DNA of 64,000 bases from Piscinibacter sp. XHJ-5. GTDB lineage: Bacteria; Pseudomonadota; Gammaproteobacteria; Burkholderiales; Burkholderiaceae_C. Position 1 is the stretch's first letter, and the number at the start of each line of letters is the position of its first letter. The stretch spans positions 3,410,001-3,474,000 of the forward strand of contig NZ_CP123228.1 in NCBI RefSeq assembly GCF_029855045.1. The letters run 5' to 3'. Below are positions 41,059 to 50,922 of the stretch, in pieces. Under the pieces are notes generated by a model that saw nothing but the letters and a program-made list of their open reading frames with translations, was not told the DNA's origin and did not search any database. A program made the translations under genes and the position numbers.

Positions 41059-41511
41059 TCAGTCGGTCTCGCCGACCACGACCACCTTCACCTCGACCGC
41101 CACGTCCGTGTGCGGCGACACCGTCACGGTGTGCTCGCCGACGGTCTTCAGCGGACCGTTGGGCAGGCGCACTTGCGCCTTCTGCACCTTGAAGTCGATG
41201 CGGGTCAGCGCTTCGGCGATGTCGAAGTTGGTCACCGAGCCGAACAGGCGTCCGTCCACACCCGCCTTCTGCGTGATGTGCACGGTGCGGCCGTTCATCT
41301 TCTCGCCCAGCGCCTGCGCGGCGGCGAGCTTGTCGGCGGCGGCCTTCTCGAGGTCGGCGCGCTTCTGTTCGAACTCCTTGATCGCGGCCTCGGTCGCGCG
41401 GCGCGCGGCCCGGGTCGGAATGAGGAAGTTGCGGGCGTAGCCGTCCTTCACCTTGACCACATCGCCGAGGTTGCCCAGGTTGGCCACCTTTTCGAGCAGG
41501 ATCACTTGCAT
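41059..41511 (-). CDS. rplI: 50S ribosomal protein L9
   Basis: 150 residues. It starts [20 protein letters not shown], then [20 protein letters not shown], the long connecting helix ([20 protein letters not shown]) and the C-terminal RNA-binding domain ending [14 protein letters not shown]. Binds 23S rRNA. Last gene of the rpsF-priB-rpsR-rplI operon, 11 nt after rpsR. Confidence 0.98.
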   Translation of the reverse strand: MQVILLEKVANLGNLGDVVKVKDGYARNFLIPTRAARRATEAAIKEFEQKRADLEKAAADKLAAAQALGEKMNGRTVHITQKAGVDGRLFGSVTNFDIAEALTRIDFKVQKAQVRLPNGPLKTVGEHTVTVSPHTDVAVEVKVVVVGETD

Positions 41512-41522
41512 GTCGTGGCTCC

Positions 41523-41813
41523 TCAGACCTTGTGCTGGTCGGTGTACGGCAGCATGGCCAGGAAGCGCGCGCGCTTGATGGCAGTCGTGAGCTGACGCTG
41601 GAAGAACGCGCGCGTGCCGGTCAGGCGGGCCGGCGTGATCTTGCCGTTCTCGCTGATGAAGTCGCGCAGGGTGTCGACGTCCTTGTAGTCGATCTCGGTC
41701 ACGCCGGTGACCGTGAAGCGGCAGAAGCGCTTGCGGCGGAACAGCAGCGACTGCTGGTTGCGCTTGGGCTTGCGGTCCTTGGAAAACTTACCTTTACCAC
41801 GTGGCGGGGGCAT
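41523..41813 (-). CDS. rpsR: 30S ribosomal protein S18
   Basis: 96 residues. A basic Pro/Gly/Lys leader ([19 protein letters not shown]) precedes the conserved core [39 protein letters not shown] and [15 protein letters not shown]. It pairs with S6 in the small subunit. Start has a GAGGTGAGATATG context (ATG 41813). Third gene of the operon. Confidence 0.97.
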   Translation of the reverse strand: MPPPRGKGKFSKDRKPKRNQQSLLFRRKRFCRFTVTGVTEIDYKDVDTLRDFISENGKITPARLTGTRAFFQRQLTTAIKRARFLAMLPYTDQHKV

Positions 41814-41859
41814 ATCTCACCTCTTTCAAATCTGTCCGGATCAATGTCTTGCTGTCGAG

Positions 41860-42141
41860 TCAGTCGAGCTCGGTCACGTGAAACACGACGCCGCGTCCGT
41901 TTCGCTGGGAACCGAGGAAGCCGGCAAAGCCGTGGCTGCTGCCGATCTCGAGTCCCGCAAGGCGCTGTGTGATCGCCCCGATGGCCCGCGCCTTGATCTC
42001 CACCGAGACCCTGCGAGGCTGGCCGTCCTGGGTGACCTCCGATTCGTGCTTCAGGCTCAAATCGAGGGCCGGCAGTCCGGCGGGGGTGTATCTCACGGCG
42101 CCCCGCTCCGCCAGCTGCGCCGTCAGAACCAGGCGGTTCAT
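41860..42141 (-). CDS. priB: Primosomal replication protein N (PriB)
   Basis: 93 residues forming a single OB-fold: NRLVLTAQLAERGAVRYTPA, LPALDLSLKHES and VEIKARAIGAITQRLAGLEI, ending GVVFHVTELD. PriB binds ssDNA and helps PriA restart stalled forks. The position between rpsF and rpsR is the standard betaproteobacterial one. The next gene starts 46 nt downstream. Confidence 0.95.
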   Translation of the reverse strand: MNRLVLTAQLAERGAVRYTPAGLPALDLSLKHESEVTQDGQPRRVSVEIKARAIGAITQRLAGLEIGSSHGFAGFLGSQRNGRGVVFHVTELD

Positions 42142-42175
42142 GCGACGCTCAGCGCGGCGGGCGCGGCAACCGTCT

Positions 42176-42544
42176 TCAGGCCGCGGCCTCCTGCTGCTGC
42201 GGAGCCTTGCGAGCCTCTTCCTTCTCGACCATCTTCATCATGACCGAAGGTGTCGTCTCGGCCTTGCTCTTGACCACCGTCAGGTGGCGCAGCACGGCGT
42301 CGTTGAAGCGGAAGCCGGTCTCGAGCTCCTCGAGGACTTCCTTGCCGCATTCGATGTTGATGCACAGGTAGTGCGCCTTGGCGAGCTTCTGGATCAGGTA
42401 GGCCATCTGGCGCCGACCCCAGTCCTCCACCCGGTGCACCTTGCCGCCGCCGGCGGTGACGATGCCCTTGTAGCGCTCCAGCATGGCCGGAACCTGTTCG
42501 CTTTGATCCGGATGGATCAGCAGCACGATTTCATAGTGACGCAT
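42176..42544 (-). CDS. rpsF: 30S ribosomal protein S6
   Basis: 122 residues. It starts [20 protein letters not shown], then [20 protein letters not shown] and [18 protein letters not shown]; the tail after [15 protein letters not shown] is Lys/Glu/Ala-rich. AAGGAGTCTTC precedes ATG 42544; upstream codons in the frame are not homologous. First gene of the operon. Confidence 0.98.
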   Translation of the reverse strand: MRHYEIVLLIHPDQSEQVPAMLERYKGIVTAGGGKVHRVEDWGRRQMAYLIQKLAKAHYLCINIECGKEVLEELETGFRFNDAVLRHLTVVKSKAETTPSVMMKMVEKEEARKAPQQQEAAA

Positions 42545-42643
42545 GAAGACTCCTTCTGGATTCATGCCAGGCCTGAAAGCGGCCGGGCGGTGAAGCCACC
42601 CCGAAGCGTCTGAAACGGGTGTGGCAAGGGGGAAAAGCCTGCG

Positions 42644-42671
42644 ATTATAGCCTGCAAGCGCTCGGTGGAAG
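42644..42671 (-). promoter_or_regulatory. Promoter of the rpsF operon
   Basis: On the minus strand a perfect TATAAT (42649-42644) is followed by CGCAGGC; the -35 region (CTTCCA at 42671-42666, 16-bp spacer) is weak. Transcription should begin near 42637, about 90 nt before rpsF. Confidence 0.6.
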
Positions 42672-42712
42672 TGCATCTGTGCACGCCAACGGCTGGCGCA
42701 AGGTCCGCATGC

Positions 42713-44809
42713 CTACCGGCGCGGGTAGCGCAGCTCCCGCGCCATTTCCACCGACTCCGCTGCCGGCGCCGGTGTGGCAAGGCTGACCAGCACCATCACC
42801 GCCAGCCCCAGCGGCACGCCGAAAACGCCCGCCGAAATGGGCTGGATGCCGAACCACAGGTCCACCGGTGCATGGATCCGGAACACGCTGCGCAGCCAGG
42901 CGTCGTTGCGCACCAGGTAGTAGACCGTGACGGCCAGGCCCGCCACCATGCCGGCCACCGCGCCCTGCCGGTTGGCGCGTGACCAGAACACACCCAGCAC
43001 CAGGGCCGGAAAGAAGGCGGATCCGGCGACCGAGAACGCCGCCGACACGATGAACAGGATGTCGACCGGCTTCGAGGCCGCCACCGCGGCCGCGGCCAGC
43101 GCAACGACCAGCAGCATCACCTTGGAGATGGTCACGCGCTGCGCCGCCGACGCCTCGGCGTTGATGAGCTTGTAGTAGAGGTCGTGCGACAGCGCGTTGG
43201 CGATCGTGAGCAGCAGTCCGTCCGCGGTCGACAGCGCGGCCGCCACGCCGCCGGCGGCCACCATGCCGGAGATGACATACGGCATGCCGCCGATCTCGGG
43301 CATGGCCAGCACGACGATGTCTCCGCCGATCTTCATCTCGCCGAGCTGCAGCACGCCGTCGCGGTTGATGTCGATGACGGACAGCAGCGAGGGATCGACC
43401 TTGGACCAGTTCGAGATCCACGCGGGCAGCCGATCGAACGGCGTGCCGACCAGCACGTTGAACACCTCGAACTTCACCAGCACGGCCAGCGCGGGTGCGG
43501 TGAAGTACAGCAGAAAGATGAAGAACAGCGACCAGGCCACCGACTCGCGCGCCTCCTTGACGGTGGGCGTGGTGTAGCTGCGCACGAGGATGTGCGGCAG
43601 TGCCGCCGTGCCGATCATCAGGCAGAAGACCAGCGCGAAGAAGTTGCGCCGCGACTCGTCGAAGGCCCTCTGCTCGGCCGCGCTGCCGCCGGGGTCGCCA
43701 TCGAACGGCCTGCCGTGCGGCGCCATGCCGGCCAGCGGCCTGGCGCGCGCCTCGTTCGCGGCGAGCGCACGGCTCCATTGCTGGCGCGCCTCGTCCTCGT
43801 TCTTCGGCATCGTCGCGAGCGCCTTCTCGGCCTGCTGGATCTCCGCGAGCGGCGCGTCTGCAGCCTTCAGGTCGGCGGCGCGCTCCTGAGCGATGCGCCG
43901 CTCCTGGCTCAGCGCCCGCGGCACGTTCTCCAGCCGGGCGCGATACGCCTCGGCGCGTGCGCGAAATGCTTCGATGACCTCGATCTCCTTCGGGTCGTCG
44001 ATGAGCCGGCGTTCGCGCTCCGTGACCTGCTGAAGCTGCGCGCCGTAGACGAGCTGCGGCACCGGCACGCCGGTCTGCTTGACCGACAGCCAGATCACGG
44101 GGATCAGGTAGGCGATGACGATGATGATGTACTGCGCCACCTGCGTCCACGTGACTGCGCGCATGCCGCCCAGGAAGGAGCACACGAGGATGCCGCCCAG
44201 CCCGAGGAAGATGCCGACGACGAAATCGACGCCGGTGAGCCGCGTCGTGATTAGGCCCACGCCGTAGATCTGCGCGACGACGTAAAGGAACGAGCACAGG
44301 ATCGCCGCCGCCAGCGCGATGAAGCGCGCCAGGCGGCTCGCATAGCGCTCGCCGAGGAAGTCGGGAATGGTGTACTGCCCGAAGCGACGTAGATACGGCG
44401 CGATCAGCAAAGCGACCAGGCAGTAGCCGCCGGTCCAGCCCATGATGAAGGCCAATCCGCTGTAGCCCTGCAGGTAGAGCGAGCCGGCCAGGCCGATGAA
44501 CGAAGCGGCCGACATCCAGTCGGCGGCAGTGGCCATGCCGTTGTAGATGGCCGGCACGCGGCGGCCGGCGACGTAGTACTCGGCCGCCTCGGTGGTGCGG
44601 CTGATGATGCCGATGCAGGCATACAGCGCGACCGTGGCGAGCAGGAAGGTGATGCCGATCCAGCGCTTGGGCATGCCCATCTGCTCGAACAGAGCCAGGC
44701 CCAGCGTGAAGGCAACGAAGCCGATCGTGTACCAGAGGTAGATGCGGTCCAGGCGGCGCCGGAAGGCAGTGCGCAGCGCGCGGGGGGTCGGGTCGTCGGC
44801 TCTCGGCAT
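42713..44809 (-). CDS. Sodium:solute symporter (SSS family, ActP-like)
   Basis: A 698-residue integral membrane protein with about 13 helices and a long soluble, Glu/Arg/Ala-rich insert (about 245-375) between helices. Family marks: EYYVAGRRVPAIYNGMATAA, DWMSAASFIGLAG, and later AALSTADGLLLTIANALSHD. This layout, with a large insert, belongs to the VC_2705-like subgroup of cation/acetate-type symporters, so a short carboxylate is the likely substrate. The partner small membrane protein (DUF4212) usually found upstream is not here. ATG 44809 is preceded by no strong RBS. Confidence 0.9.
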   Translation of the reverse strand: MPRADDPTPRALRTAFRRRLDRIYLWYTIGFVAFTLGLALFEQMGMPKRWIGITFLLATVALYACIGIISRTTEAAEYYVAGRRVPAIYNGMATAADWMSAASFIGLAGSLYLQGYSGLAFIMGWTGGYCLVALLIAPYLRRFGQYTIPDFLGERYASRLARFIALAAAILCSFLYVVAQIYGVGLITTRLTGVDFVVGIFLGLGGILVCSFLGGMRAVTWTQVAQYIIIVIAYLIPVIWLSVKQTGVPVPQLVYGAQLQQVTERERRLIDDPKEIEVIEAFRARAEAYRARLENVPRALSQERRIAQERAADLKAADAPLAEIQQAEKALATMPKNEDEARQQWSRALAANEARARPLAGMAPHGRPFDGDPGGSAAEQRAFDESRRNFFALVFCLMIGTAALPHILVRSYTTPTVKEARESVAWSLFFIFLLYFTAPALAVLVKFEVFNVLVGTPFDRLPAWISNWSKVDPSLLSVIDINRDGVLQLGEMKIGGDIVVLAMPEIGGMPYVISGMVAAGGVAAALSTADGLLLTIANALSHDLYYKLINAEASAAQRVTISKVMLLVVALAAAAVAASKPVDILFIVSAAFSVAGSAFFPALVLGVFWSRANRQGAVAGMVAGLAVTVYYLVRNDAWLRSVFRIHAPVDLWFGIQPISAGVFGVPLGLAVMVLVSLATPAPAAESVEMARELRYPRR

Positions 44810-44888
44810 CGGGCTCGATTGTCCGGTAGCCGGCGCGTGCGGCTGGCGACGTTTCGCTCAGGGCTTTCGATAGGTACAGTTGGCCGCC

Positions 44889-44927
44889 ATGGCGCGATCC
44901 GCCCCAACGCAGAAAGACGCGGCTTGA
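44889..44927 (+). other. Short leader ORF overlapping the SMR start
   Basis: ATG 44889 opens 12 codons (MARSAPTQKDAA) that end in TGA at 44925-44927, one base into the TTG taken as the start of the SMR exporter (TTGA overlap). No strong Shine-Dalgarno precedes it. It may be chance, a coupled leader peptide, or a sign that the true gene start differs. Confidence 0.3.
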
Positions 44928-45277
44928 TCTCGTTCACGCCCAGCTTCACCCAGGCCTGGTGGCTGCTGTCCATCGCGATCTTCTTCGAGATCTGCGGCAC
45001 GGTGTGCATGCGCCTGTCCGACGGTTTCAGCCGGTTCACGCCGTCGGTCCTGATCTTCGTCTTCTACGCGTTCTCGTTCGCACTCAACACCTTCGTCGTG
45101 CGTGTGCTGGGACTGAGCATCGTCTACGCGGTGTGGTCAGGCGTCGGCACGGTGATCACGGCGGCCATCGGCATCTGGTACTTCAAGGAGCCGGTGACGG
45201 CGCTCAAGCTCGCCAGCATCGGGCTGGTCGTCATCGGCGTGCTGGGGTTGCACGCCAGCTCGAACGCAGCCTCGTAG
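44924..45277 (+). CDS. Small multidrug resistance (SMR) exporter
   Basis: 117 residues with four helices. The essential Glu of TM1 is in SIAIFFEICGTVCMRLSDGF (EmrE Glu14 position), and TM3 has YAVWSGVGTVITAAIG as in EmrE-type exporters. TM4 with FKEPVTALK and GVLGLHASS follows. As a dimer it exports cationic compounds or guanidinium-like molecules for protons. The start is uncertain: TTG 44924 gives the usual length, upstream in-frame codons look non-coding, and no guanidine riboswitch is visible upstream. Confidence 0.85.
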   Translation: MISFTPSFTQAWWLLSIAIFFEICGTVCMRLSDGFSRFTPSVLIFVFYAFSFALNTFVVRVLGLSIVYAVWSGVGTVITAAIGIWYFKEPVTALKLASIGLVVIGVLGLHASSNAAS

Positions 45278-45285
45278 CGGCGCTC

Positions 45286-48200
45286 CTACACCGCGTGCGA
45301 TTCCACCGGCGTGGTGTTCGCGCCCGGCGCGGATGCCCGAGCGAACAGCGTGTACATCGTCGGCACGACGAAGATGGTGAGCAGCGTGCCCAGCGACATG
45401 CCGCCCACGATCACCCAGCCGATCTGCTGCCGGCTCTCGGCGCCCGCGCCTCCGGCAAAGGCCAGCGGCACCGCCCCGAGCACCATCGCGCCGGTGGTCA
45501 TGAGAATGGGGCGCAGGCGCATCGTCGCCGCTTCGGTCACCGCCTCGAACGTGCTGCGGCCGGCTCGCCGCAGCTGATTGGAGAACTCGACGATCAGGAT
45601 CCCGTGCTTGGTGATGAGGCCCACCAGCGTGATCAGGCCGATCTGCGAATACACGTTGGAGGTGCCGCCGCTCCACTGCAGCGCGGCCAGCGCGCCCACC
45701 ATGGACAGCGGCACCGACAGCAGGATGACCATCGGATCGACGAAGCTTTCGAACTGTGCCGACAGCACCAGGAAGATGAACAGCAGCGCGAGCACGAACA
45801 CCACGCCCAGTGAGCCGCTGGACGACTTGAACTCGCGCGACACGCCGTTGAGCTCGGTGGCATAGCCGGGCTTGAGCACCTTGCTCGCCGTCTGGTCCAT
45901 GAAGTCGATCGCCTCGCCGAGCGAATACGTCGCCGCGAGGTTCGCAGTGATGCTGACCGAGCGGCGCTGGTTGAAGTGGTTCAGCTCGCGCGGCGATACC
46001 GACTCGCTGACCTTGACCAGTGCCGACAGCGGGATCATCGCGTCGTTGCGGCCGCGCACGAAGATGCGTTCGATGTCGGTGGGCACGTGCCGGTCGGTGG
46101 CGTCGGTTTGCACGATCACGTCGAACTGATCGGCGTCGCGCTTGTAGCGCGTGACCTGGCGCCCGCCGAGCATGGTCTCGACGCTGCGCACCACCGTGTC
46201 CACGGCGACACCCAGGTCGGCCGCCCGCTCCCGGTCGACCTCGAGGTAGATCTCGGGCTTGTTCAGCCGCAGGTCGGTGTCGGGCAGGACGAGGCCCGGG
46301 TTCTTCGCCATCTCGGCGAGGAACGCCTGCGTCACCTGGGCCAGGTTGGCGTAGCTGTCGGACGTGAGCAGCACGAAGTTGACCGGCCGTTCGCGAAAGC
46401 CCTGGCCCAGCGACGGCGGGGTGATCGGAAACGCGGTGACGCCCGGCAGGCCGCCGAAGCGCGGCTGCAGCTCGCGAGCGAGCTCGGGCGTGCGGCGCTT
46501 GCGCTCGCTCCAGTCGACCGCACGCAGAAAGGACACGCCCTGCGCGACGGTGGGATTTCCGGCCACCACGAACACGCGGTCGAACTCGGTGAACGACATG
46601 CCGATCTTCTCGATCTCCTGCATGTACTTCTCGGTATAGCCGATGGTCGAGCCGTCGGGCGCGTTGACCAGCGTCAGGATCACGCCGCGGTCCTCGATGG
46701 GCGACAGCTCCCGCTTCATGGTGCCGAACAGCCACCAGCTGGCGGCGCCGCTGGCAACCATGACCAGCACGACCAGCCAGCGGCGCGCCAGCGTCCATAC
46801 CAGCACGCGCCGGTAGAACCCGGTCACGCCCACCAGCGCAGCCTCCATGCCGCGGTCGAACCGGTTCGGCTTCGGGTTGTGACGCAGCAGCTTGGAGCAC
46901 ATCATCGGCGTGAGCGTGAGCGCGACGAAGCCCGACACGATCACCGCGCCGGCCAGCGTCAGCGCGAACTCGATGAACAGCCGGCCCGTGCGCCCGGGGG
47001 TGAACGCCAGCGGCGCGAACACCGCCGCGAGCGTCAGCGTCATCGCCACCACGGCGAAGCCCACTTCCTTGGCGCCGCGGATGGCGGCCGCGAACGGCGT
47101 CATGCCCTCCTCGATATGGCGGAAGACGTTCTCCAGCACCACGATGGAATCGTCGACCACCAGCCCTATAGCCAGCACGAGCGACAGCAGCGTCAGCGTG
47201 TTGATCGTGAAGCCGGCCACCGCCATCAGCGCGAACGCGCCGATCAGCGCAACGGGAATGGTGACCAGCGGAATGATCGAGGCGCGCAAGGTGCGAAGGA
47301 ACACGAACACCACCAGCGCCACCAGCACGACCGCCTCGCCGATGGTCGCGTACACCGACTTCACCGAGCGGTCGATGAACACCGAGTTGTCGTTGGCCAC
47401 CTTCACCTGCACGCCGGGGGGCAGCTGGTCCTGGATGCGCGGCATGACTTCGCGCACCGCCTTCGACACCTCGAGCGGATTGGCGGTCGCCTGCCGGATG
47501 ACGCCCAGCGACACCGACGGCACGCCGTTGAGCCGCACGCTGGTGCGCTCGTTCTGCGGCGCCTGCTCCACGCGCGCGATGTCACGCATGCGCACCGTGA
47601 AGCCGTTGACCTGCTTGACGGCGATCTGCGCGAACTGCGCCGCCGTCGTCAGATCCGTTTGTGCGGTGACGTTGAACTCCCGCTGCTGGCCTTCGATGCG
47701 CCCGGCCGGAACCTCGAGGTTCTGCTTGCGCAGCGCCTCCTCGGCGTCCTGCACCGTCAGCCGGTAGGCGGCCAGCTTGTCCGGATCGAGCCAGATGCGC
47801 ATGGAGTACTTGCGCTCGCCGAAGATCTGCACGTCGGCGACGCCGGGCACCGTCTGAAGGCTCGGCTTGACGATGCGGTTGACCAGGTCGCTGACGGCCA
47901 GCGGCGGCATGGTCTCGCTCGAGAACGCGAGCCAGATCGTCGGCGTCGCGTCTGCCTCGACCTTCGCGATGACCGGCTCCTCGATCGTTTGCGGCAGCTT
48001 CGAGCGCACGCGCGAGCTGCGATCGCGCACGTCGGCCGCCGCGTCGTCGGGGTTCTTCTCGAGCTTGAAGCGCACGCTGATCTGGCTCTGCTCGGTGCGC
48101 GAGATCGACGTGATGATGTCGACGCCGTCGATGCCGGCGATCGAATCCTCGAGCGGCTTGGTCACCTGCGACTCGATGACCTCGGACGACGCGCCGGGCA

Positions 48201-48351
48201 GGCGCGTCGTGATGGTGACCACCGGCTCGTCGATCTTCGGGTATTCGCGCACCGTGAGGCGCGTGAACGACACCAGGCCGACCAGGACGAGCAGCAACGA
48301 CAGCACCGTCGCGAAGACGGGCCGCCGGATGGAGATCTCGGGCAGCTGCAT
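45286..48351 (-). CDS. RND multidrug efflux permease (HAE1 family)
   Basis: 1021 residues with the twelve-helix, two-loop plan. It starts LPEISIRRPVFATVLSLLL, has the proton-relay pair in LVVDDSIVVLENVFRH (TM4) and the TM10-11 segment LVGLITKHGILIVEF. It pumps drugs from periplasm and inner membrane through a TolC-type channel, exchanging protons. It lies 12 nt after the adaptor gene on the same strand. No outer-membrane factor gene is adjacent, so it probably borrows one. Substrates cannot be predicted. The 3' end faces the SMR gene across 8 nt. Confidence 0.96.
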   Translation of the reverse strand: MQLPEISIRRPVFATVLSLLLVLVGLVSFTRLTVREYPKIDEPVVTITTRLPGASSEVIESQVTKPLEDSIAGIDGVDIITSISRTEQSQISVRFKLEKNPDDAAADVRDRSSRVRSKLPQTIEEPVIAKVEADATPTIWLAFSSETMPPLAVSDLVNRIVKPSLQTVPGVADVQIFGERKYSMRIWLDPDKLAAYRLTVQDAEEALRKQNLEVPAGRIEGQQREFNVTAQTDLTTAAQFAQIAVKQVNGFTVRMRDIARVEQAPQNERTSVRLNGVPSVSLGVIRQATANPLEVSKAVREVMPRIQDQLPPGVQVKVANDNSVFIDRSVKSVYATIGEAVVLVALVVFVFLRTLRASIIPLVTIPVALIGAFALMAVAGFTINTLTLLSLVLAIGLVVDDSIVVLENVFRHIEEGMTPFAAAIRGAKEVGFAVVAMTLTLAAVFAPLAFTPGRTGRLFIEFALTLAGAVIVSGFVALTLTPMMCSKLLRHNPKPNRFDRGMEAALVGVTGFYRRVLVWTLARRWLVVLVMVASGAASWWLFGTMKRELSPIEDRGVILTLVNAPDGSTIGYTEKYMQEIEKIGMSFTEFDRVFVVAGNPTVAQGVSFLRAVDWSERKRRTPELARELQPRFGGLPGVTAFPITPPSLGQGFRERPVNFVLLTSDSYANLAQVTQAFLAEMAKNPGLVLPDTDLRLNKPEIYLEVDRERAADLGVAVDTVVRSVETMLGGRQVTRYKRDADQFDVIVQTDATDRHVPTDIERIFVRGRNDAMIPLSALVKVSESVSPRELNHFNQRRSVSITANLAATYSLGEAIDFMDQTASKVLKPGYATELNGVSREFKSSSGSLGVVFVLALLFIFLVLSAQFESFVDPMVILLSVPLSMVGALAALQWSGGTSNVYSQIGLITLVGLITKHGILIVEFSNQLRRAGRSTFEAVTEAATMRLRPILMTTGAMVLGAVPLAFAGGAGAESRQQIGWVIVGGMSLGTLLTIFVVPTMYTLFARASAPGANTTPVESHAV

Positions 48352-48363
48352 CGCCGTTTCCGC

Positions 48364-49536
48364 TCAGGCCGGGGCCGGCGCGGAGGGCGCGCCGGCCGGC
48401 CCCCGGGTGCCGCCGGGCTTGCCCAGCTCGATGAGGCGCAGGGGCTGCTGGTCGCCGCGCATCAGCTGCGCCTGCCCCGCCGTGACCACCGTGTCGCCGG
48501 CTGCGATGCCGGTGCCCTGCACTTCCACCTTGCCTTCCTGCCGCGCGCCGGCCGCCACCTCGATTCGCTGCGACACCGGCCCCTTGGGGCTTGGCAGCAC
48601 CTTGACGACGAACTGTTTGTTGCCTTGCGGCACGAGCGCCTCCTCGGGCACGACGATGGCGTTGTCGCGCCTGGCGAACACGACACGCACGCGGGCGAAC
48701 ATGCCGGGACGCAGCAAACCAGCCTGGTTGTCGAGACGGGCCCTCACCAGCAGCGAGCGGCCGTTCGCGTCGAGCTGCGGGTCCACCGCCTCGATCGTCG
48801 CCTGCATCGACTTGCCGGGCAGCGCGTCCAGCGTCACGTCGGCGCGCTGCTGCGGTCGCACGCGCGTCAGGAAGCGCTCGGGCATGCGGAAGTCGACGAA
48901 GACCGACGAGATGTCCTCCAGCCCCACCAGGTCGGCCCCGTCCTTCACGTAGTCGCCCAGGCTCACGTTGCGGATGCCCACGATGCCGTCGAAGGGGGCG
49001 GTGATCTTCATGCGCGAGACCCGCGTGCGAGCCAGCGCAGCCTGCGCCTGCGCGACCTCGAGGCCGGCGGAGCTTTCGTCGAGCACGCGCTGCGAGACGA
49101 AGTTCTGCGCCACCAGGTCCTTGTTGCGCTGGTAGTTGGCCTGCGCGATACCGACCTGTGCCTCGGCCTGACGCAGTTCCGCCGCCTGCAACTGGTCGTC
49201 GAGCTGCACCAGCAGCTGGCCCCTCCTCACCGGCTGGCCATCGACGAAGCCGAGCTTGACGATGCGCCCGGCCACCTCGGGCCGCAGCATGATGCCTTGG
49301 CGCGATCGCAGCGAGCCGACGGCGGTTGCGTCATCGAGCAGCGAGCGTGACTCGGCCCGCGCCACCTCGACGGCGACCACGCCGGCCGGTGTTGCGCCCG
49401 GGGCTGCCGCAGCCGGCGCACGCGCGGCCTGTCCCTCGGTGGTCGCGTATGCAGGGCTCTTGTTCTGGATCCAGTACGCGATGCCGCCGGCCACGGCAAT
49501 GCCGGCCACGGCGACCACGGTATGCAGCTTGTTCAT
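48364..49536 (-). CDS. RND efflux periplasmic adaptor (MFP)
   Basis: 390 residues. An uncleaved or signal-like helix (VVAVAGIAVAGGIAYWIQ, 6-23) anchors it; no lipobox is present. Then the beta-barrel/lipoyl parts (LRPEVAGRIVKLGFVDGQPV and APFDGIVGIRNVSLGDYV) around an alpha-helical hairpin (about 125-170), and a membrane-proximal domain. It links the permease to the outer-membrane channel. ATG 49536 was chosen over upstream codons that match no homologous start. It is first in the two-gene operon. Confidence 0.94.
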   Translation of the reverse strand: MNKLHTVVAVAGIAVAGGIAYWIQNKSPAYATTEGQAARAPAAAAPGATPAGVVAVEVARAESRSLLDDATAVGSLRSRQGIMLRPEVAGRIVKLGFVDGQPVRRGQLLVQLDDQLQAAELRQAEAQVGIAQANYQRNKDLVAQNFVSQRVLDESSAGLEVAQAQAALARTRVSRMKITAPFDGIVGIRNVSLGDYVKDGADLVGLEDISSVFVDFRMPERFLTRVRPQQRADVTLDALPGKSMQATIEAVDPQLDANGRSLLVRARLDNQAGLLRPGMFARVRVVFARRDNAIVVPEEALVPQGNKQFVVKVLPSPKGPVSQRIEVAAGARQEGKVEVQGTGIAAGDTVVTAGQAQLMRGDQQPLRLIELGKPGGTRGPAGAPSAPAPA

Positions 49537-49606
49537 CGGATGAAGTGCGGATTCCCAGCCCGACTGTAACGTCTGCTTGCACGCCCTGCAGCCGGCGCAA
49601 CCCGCG

Positions 49607-50092
49607 TCAGGTCGCTTGTTCGCATCCCCGATTGGCCAGCGCATCGGCGCGCTCGTTGCCCGGGTCGCCGGCATGCCCGCGCACCCAGCGCCAATCGACA
49701 TGGTGCAGGTTGCGCAACGCGTCGAGCCGCTGCCACAGATCGGCGTTCTTCACCGGCTTCTTCTCGGCGGTCTTCCAGCCGCGCTGCTTCCAGCCGTGGA
49801 TCCACTCGGTGATGCCCTTGCGCACGTATTCGCTGTCGGTGTAGAGCGTGACGTCGCAGGTGCGCTTGAGCGAGGCCAGCGCTTCGATGACCGCGGTGAG
49901 CTCCATGCGGTTGTTGGTGGTCAGCGCCTCGCCTCCGAACAGCTCCTTCTCGTGGCCGTTGGAGGACAGCCAGGCGCCCCAGCCGCCGCGGCCCGGATTG
50001 CCCTTGCACGCGCCGTCGGTGTAGATGGTGACGCTCGGACGCTGGATGCCGCGCGCAGAGGTGGCCGCTTCGGTGGTGGTGATGGTGCTCAT
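49607..50092 (-). CDS. rnhA: Ribonuclease HI
   Basis: 161 residues. Catalytic carboxylates: Asp26 in [18 protein letters not shown], Glu64 in [13 protein letters not shown], Asp86 in LYTDSEYV and Asp in NERADALAN. Cleaves RNA of RNA-DNA hybrids. The N-terminal 20 residues are an extension. ATG 50092 overlaps the stop of the upstream methyltransferase (ATGA), so the two are translationally coupled; the longer upstream frame is not used. Confidence 0.97.
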   Translation of the reverse strand: MSTITTTEAATSARGIQRPSVTIYTDGACKGNPGRGGWGAWLSSNGHEKELFGGEALTTNNRMELTAVIEALASLKRTCDVTLYTDSEYVRKGITEWIHGWKQRGWKTAEKKPVKNADLWQRLDALRNLHHVDWRWVRGHAGDPGNERADALANRGCEQAT

Positions 50093-50922
50093 CGATCGTG
50101 GTTGGATTTGTCGCCGCGGCGGATGCCGCGATGGTGATGGGCGACGACGGCCGGCGCCGCCTTGGGCTTCACGCGCTCGTTGCGCACCAGGCCGACGAGC
50201 CGCATGCCGCGCACCCGCTTGACCGCGGTGAGCGAGTAGAGGGCGCCGAACACCGGCCACCAGCGGTCGCCGGCGCCTTCGGTCCATTCGAAACGCGACA
50301 GCCAGCGATCCGAAGCGACCGGCGGTCGGTAGCAGCCGAAACGTCCCGCTTCGATGTCGAAGCTCAGCAGGCGCAGCCAGTCGCGCAGGCGTCGGTAGCC
50401 GATGAAGTCGCCTGCGCTCGGCAGGAACAGCGCGCGGCGGCGCGAGAAGCCCAGCCCGCGGCGCATGCGGCCCAGCCGCTGACGCAGTCCCCACAGGCTG
50501 GTGGGATTGAAGCCCACGATGACGACCCGGCCCTCGGGCCGCAGCACGCGCTCGACCTCGCGCAGCGCAAGGTGCGGATCGCGGGCGAGCTCCAGCGCAT
50601 GCGGCAGCACGACCAGATCGAGGCTTTGGCTGTCGAACGGCAGCGCGTCGAAGTCGCAATGCAGCGCGATGGCGGCAGGCGCGGCGATGCGCTCGTCGAA
50701 CGCTGGCGGCAGCGGCGGAGAACCATCGCCGCACACCCATCGATGCGGCATGCGATTGGCACGCAGCGCGTCGAGCTCGGCCAGGCCGAGCTGCACCGCA
50801 TGAAAGCCGAAGATGTCGGCGACGGCGCGGTCCAGATGCTGCTGCTCCCACGCGAGCAGGTAGCGGCCTGCAGGGGTCCGCAGCCACTCGGCCAAACTTA
50901 TAATCGCGGGGCTTTTCGTCAT
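50089..50922 (-). CDS. Class I SAM-dependent methyltransferase
   Basis: 277 residues. Residues 90-175 carry the methyltransferase fold: the acidic end of strand 2 ([20 protein letters not shown]), [41 protein letters not shown] degenerate glycine loop suggests a divergent member. The N-terminus ([20 protein letters not shown]) is that of the family encoded next to rnhA in betaproteobacteria. The target is unknown. ATG 50922 was chosen over a frame starting 13 codons earlier. The stop overlaps rnhA's start by four bases. Confidence 0.88.
   Translation of the reverse strand: MTKSPAIISLAEWLRTPAGRYLLAWEQQHLDRAVADIFGFHAVQLGLAELDALRANRMPHRWVCGDGSPPLPPAFDERIAAPAAIALHCDFDALPFDSQSLDLVVLPHALELARDPHLALREVERVLRPEGRVVIVGFNPTSLWGLRQRLGRMRRGLGFSRRRALFLPSAGDFIGYRRLRDWLRLLSFDIEAGRFGCYRPPVASDRWLSRFEWTEGAGDRWWPVFGALYSLTAVKRVRGMRLVGLVRNERVKPKAAPAVVAHHHRGIRRGDKSNHDR

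Noticed and set aside
44828..44888. Possible guanidine riboswitch before the SMR gene
   Set aside because: No paired hairpins with ACGR loops; sequence does not fit guanidine-I, II or III.
45976..49350. 1124-codon plus-strand frame antisense to the RND pump
   Set aside because: No recognisable motif, and both RND and MFP genes on the minus strand are intact.
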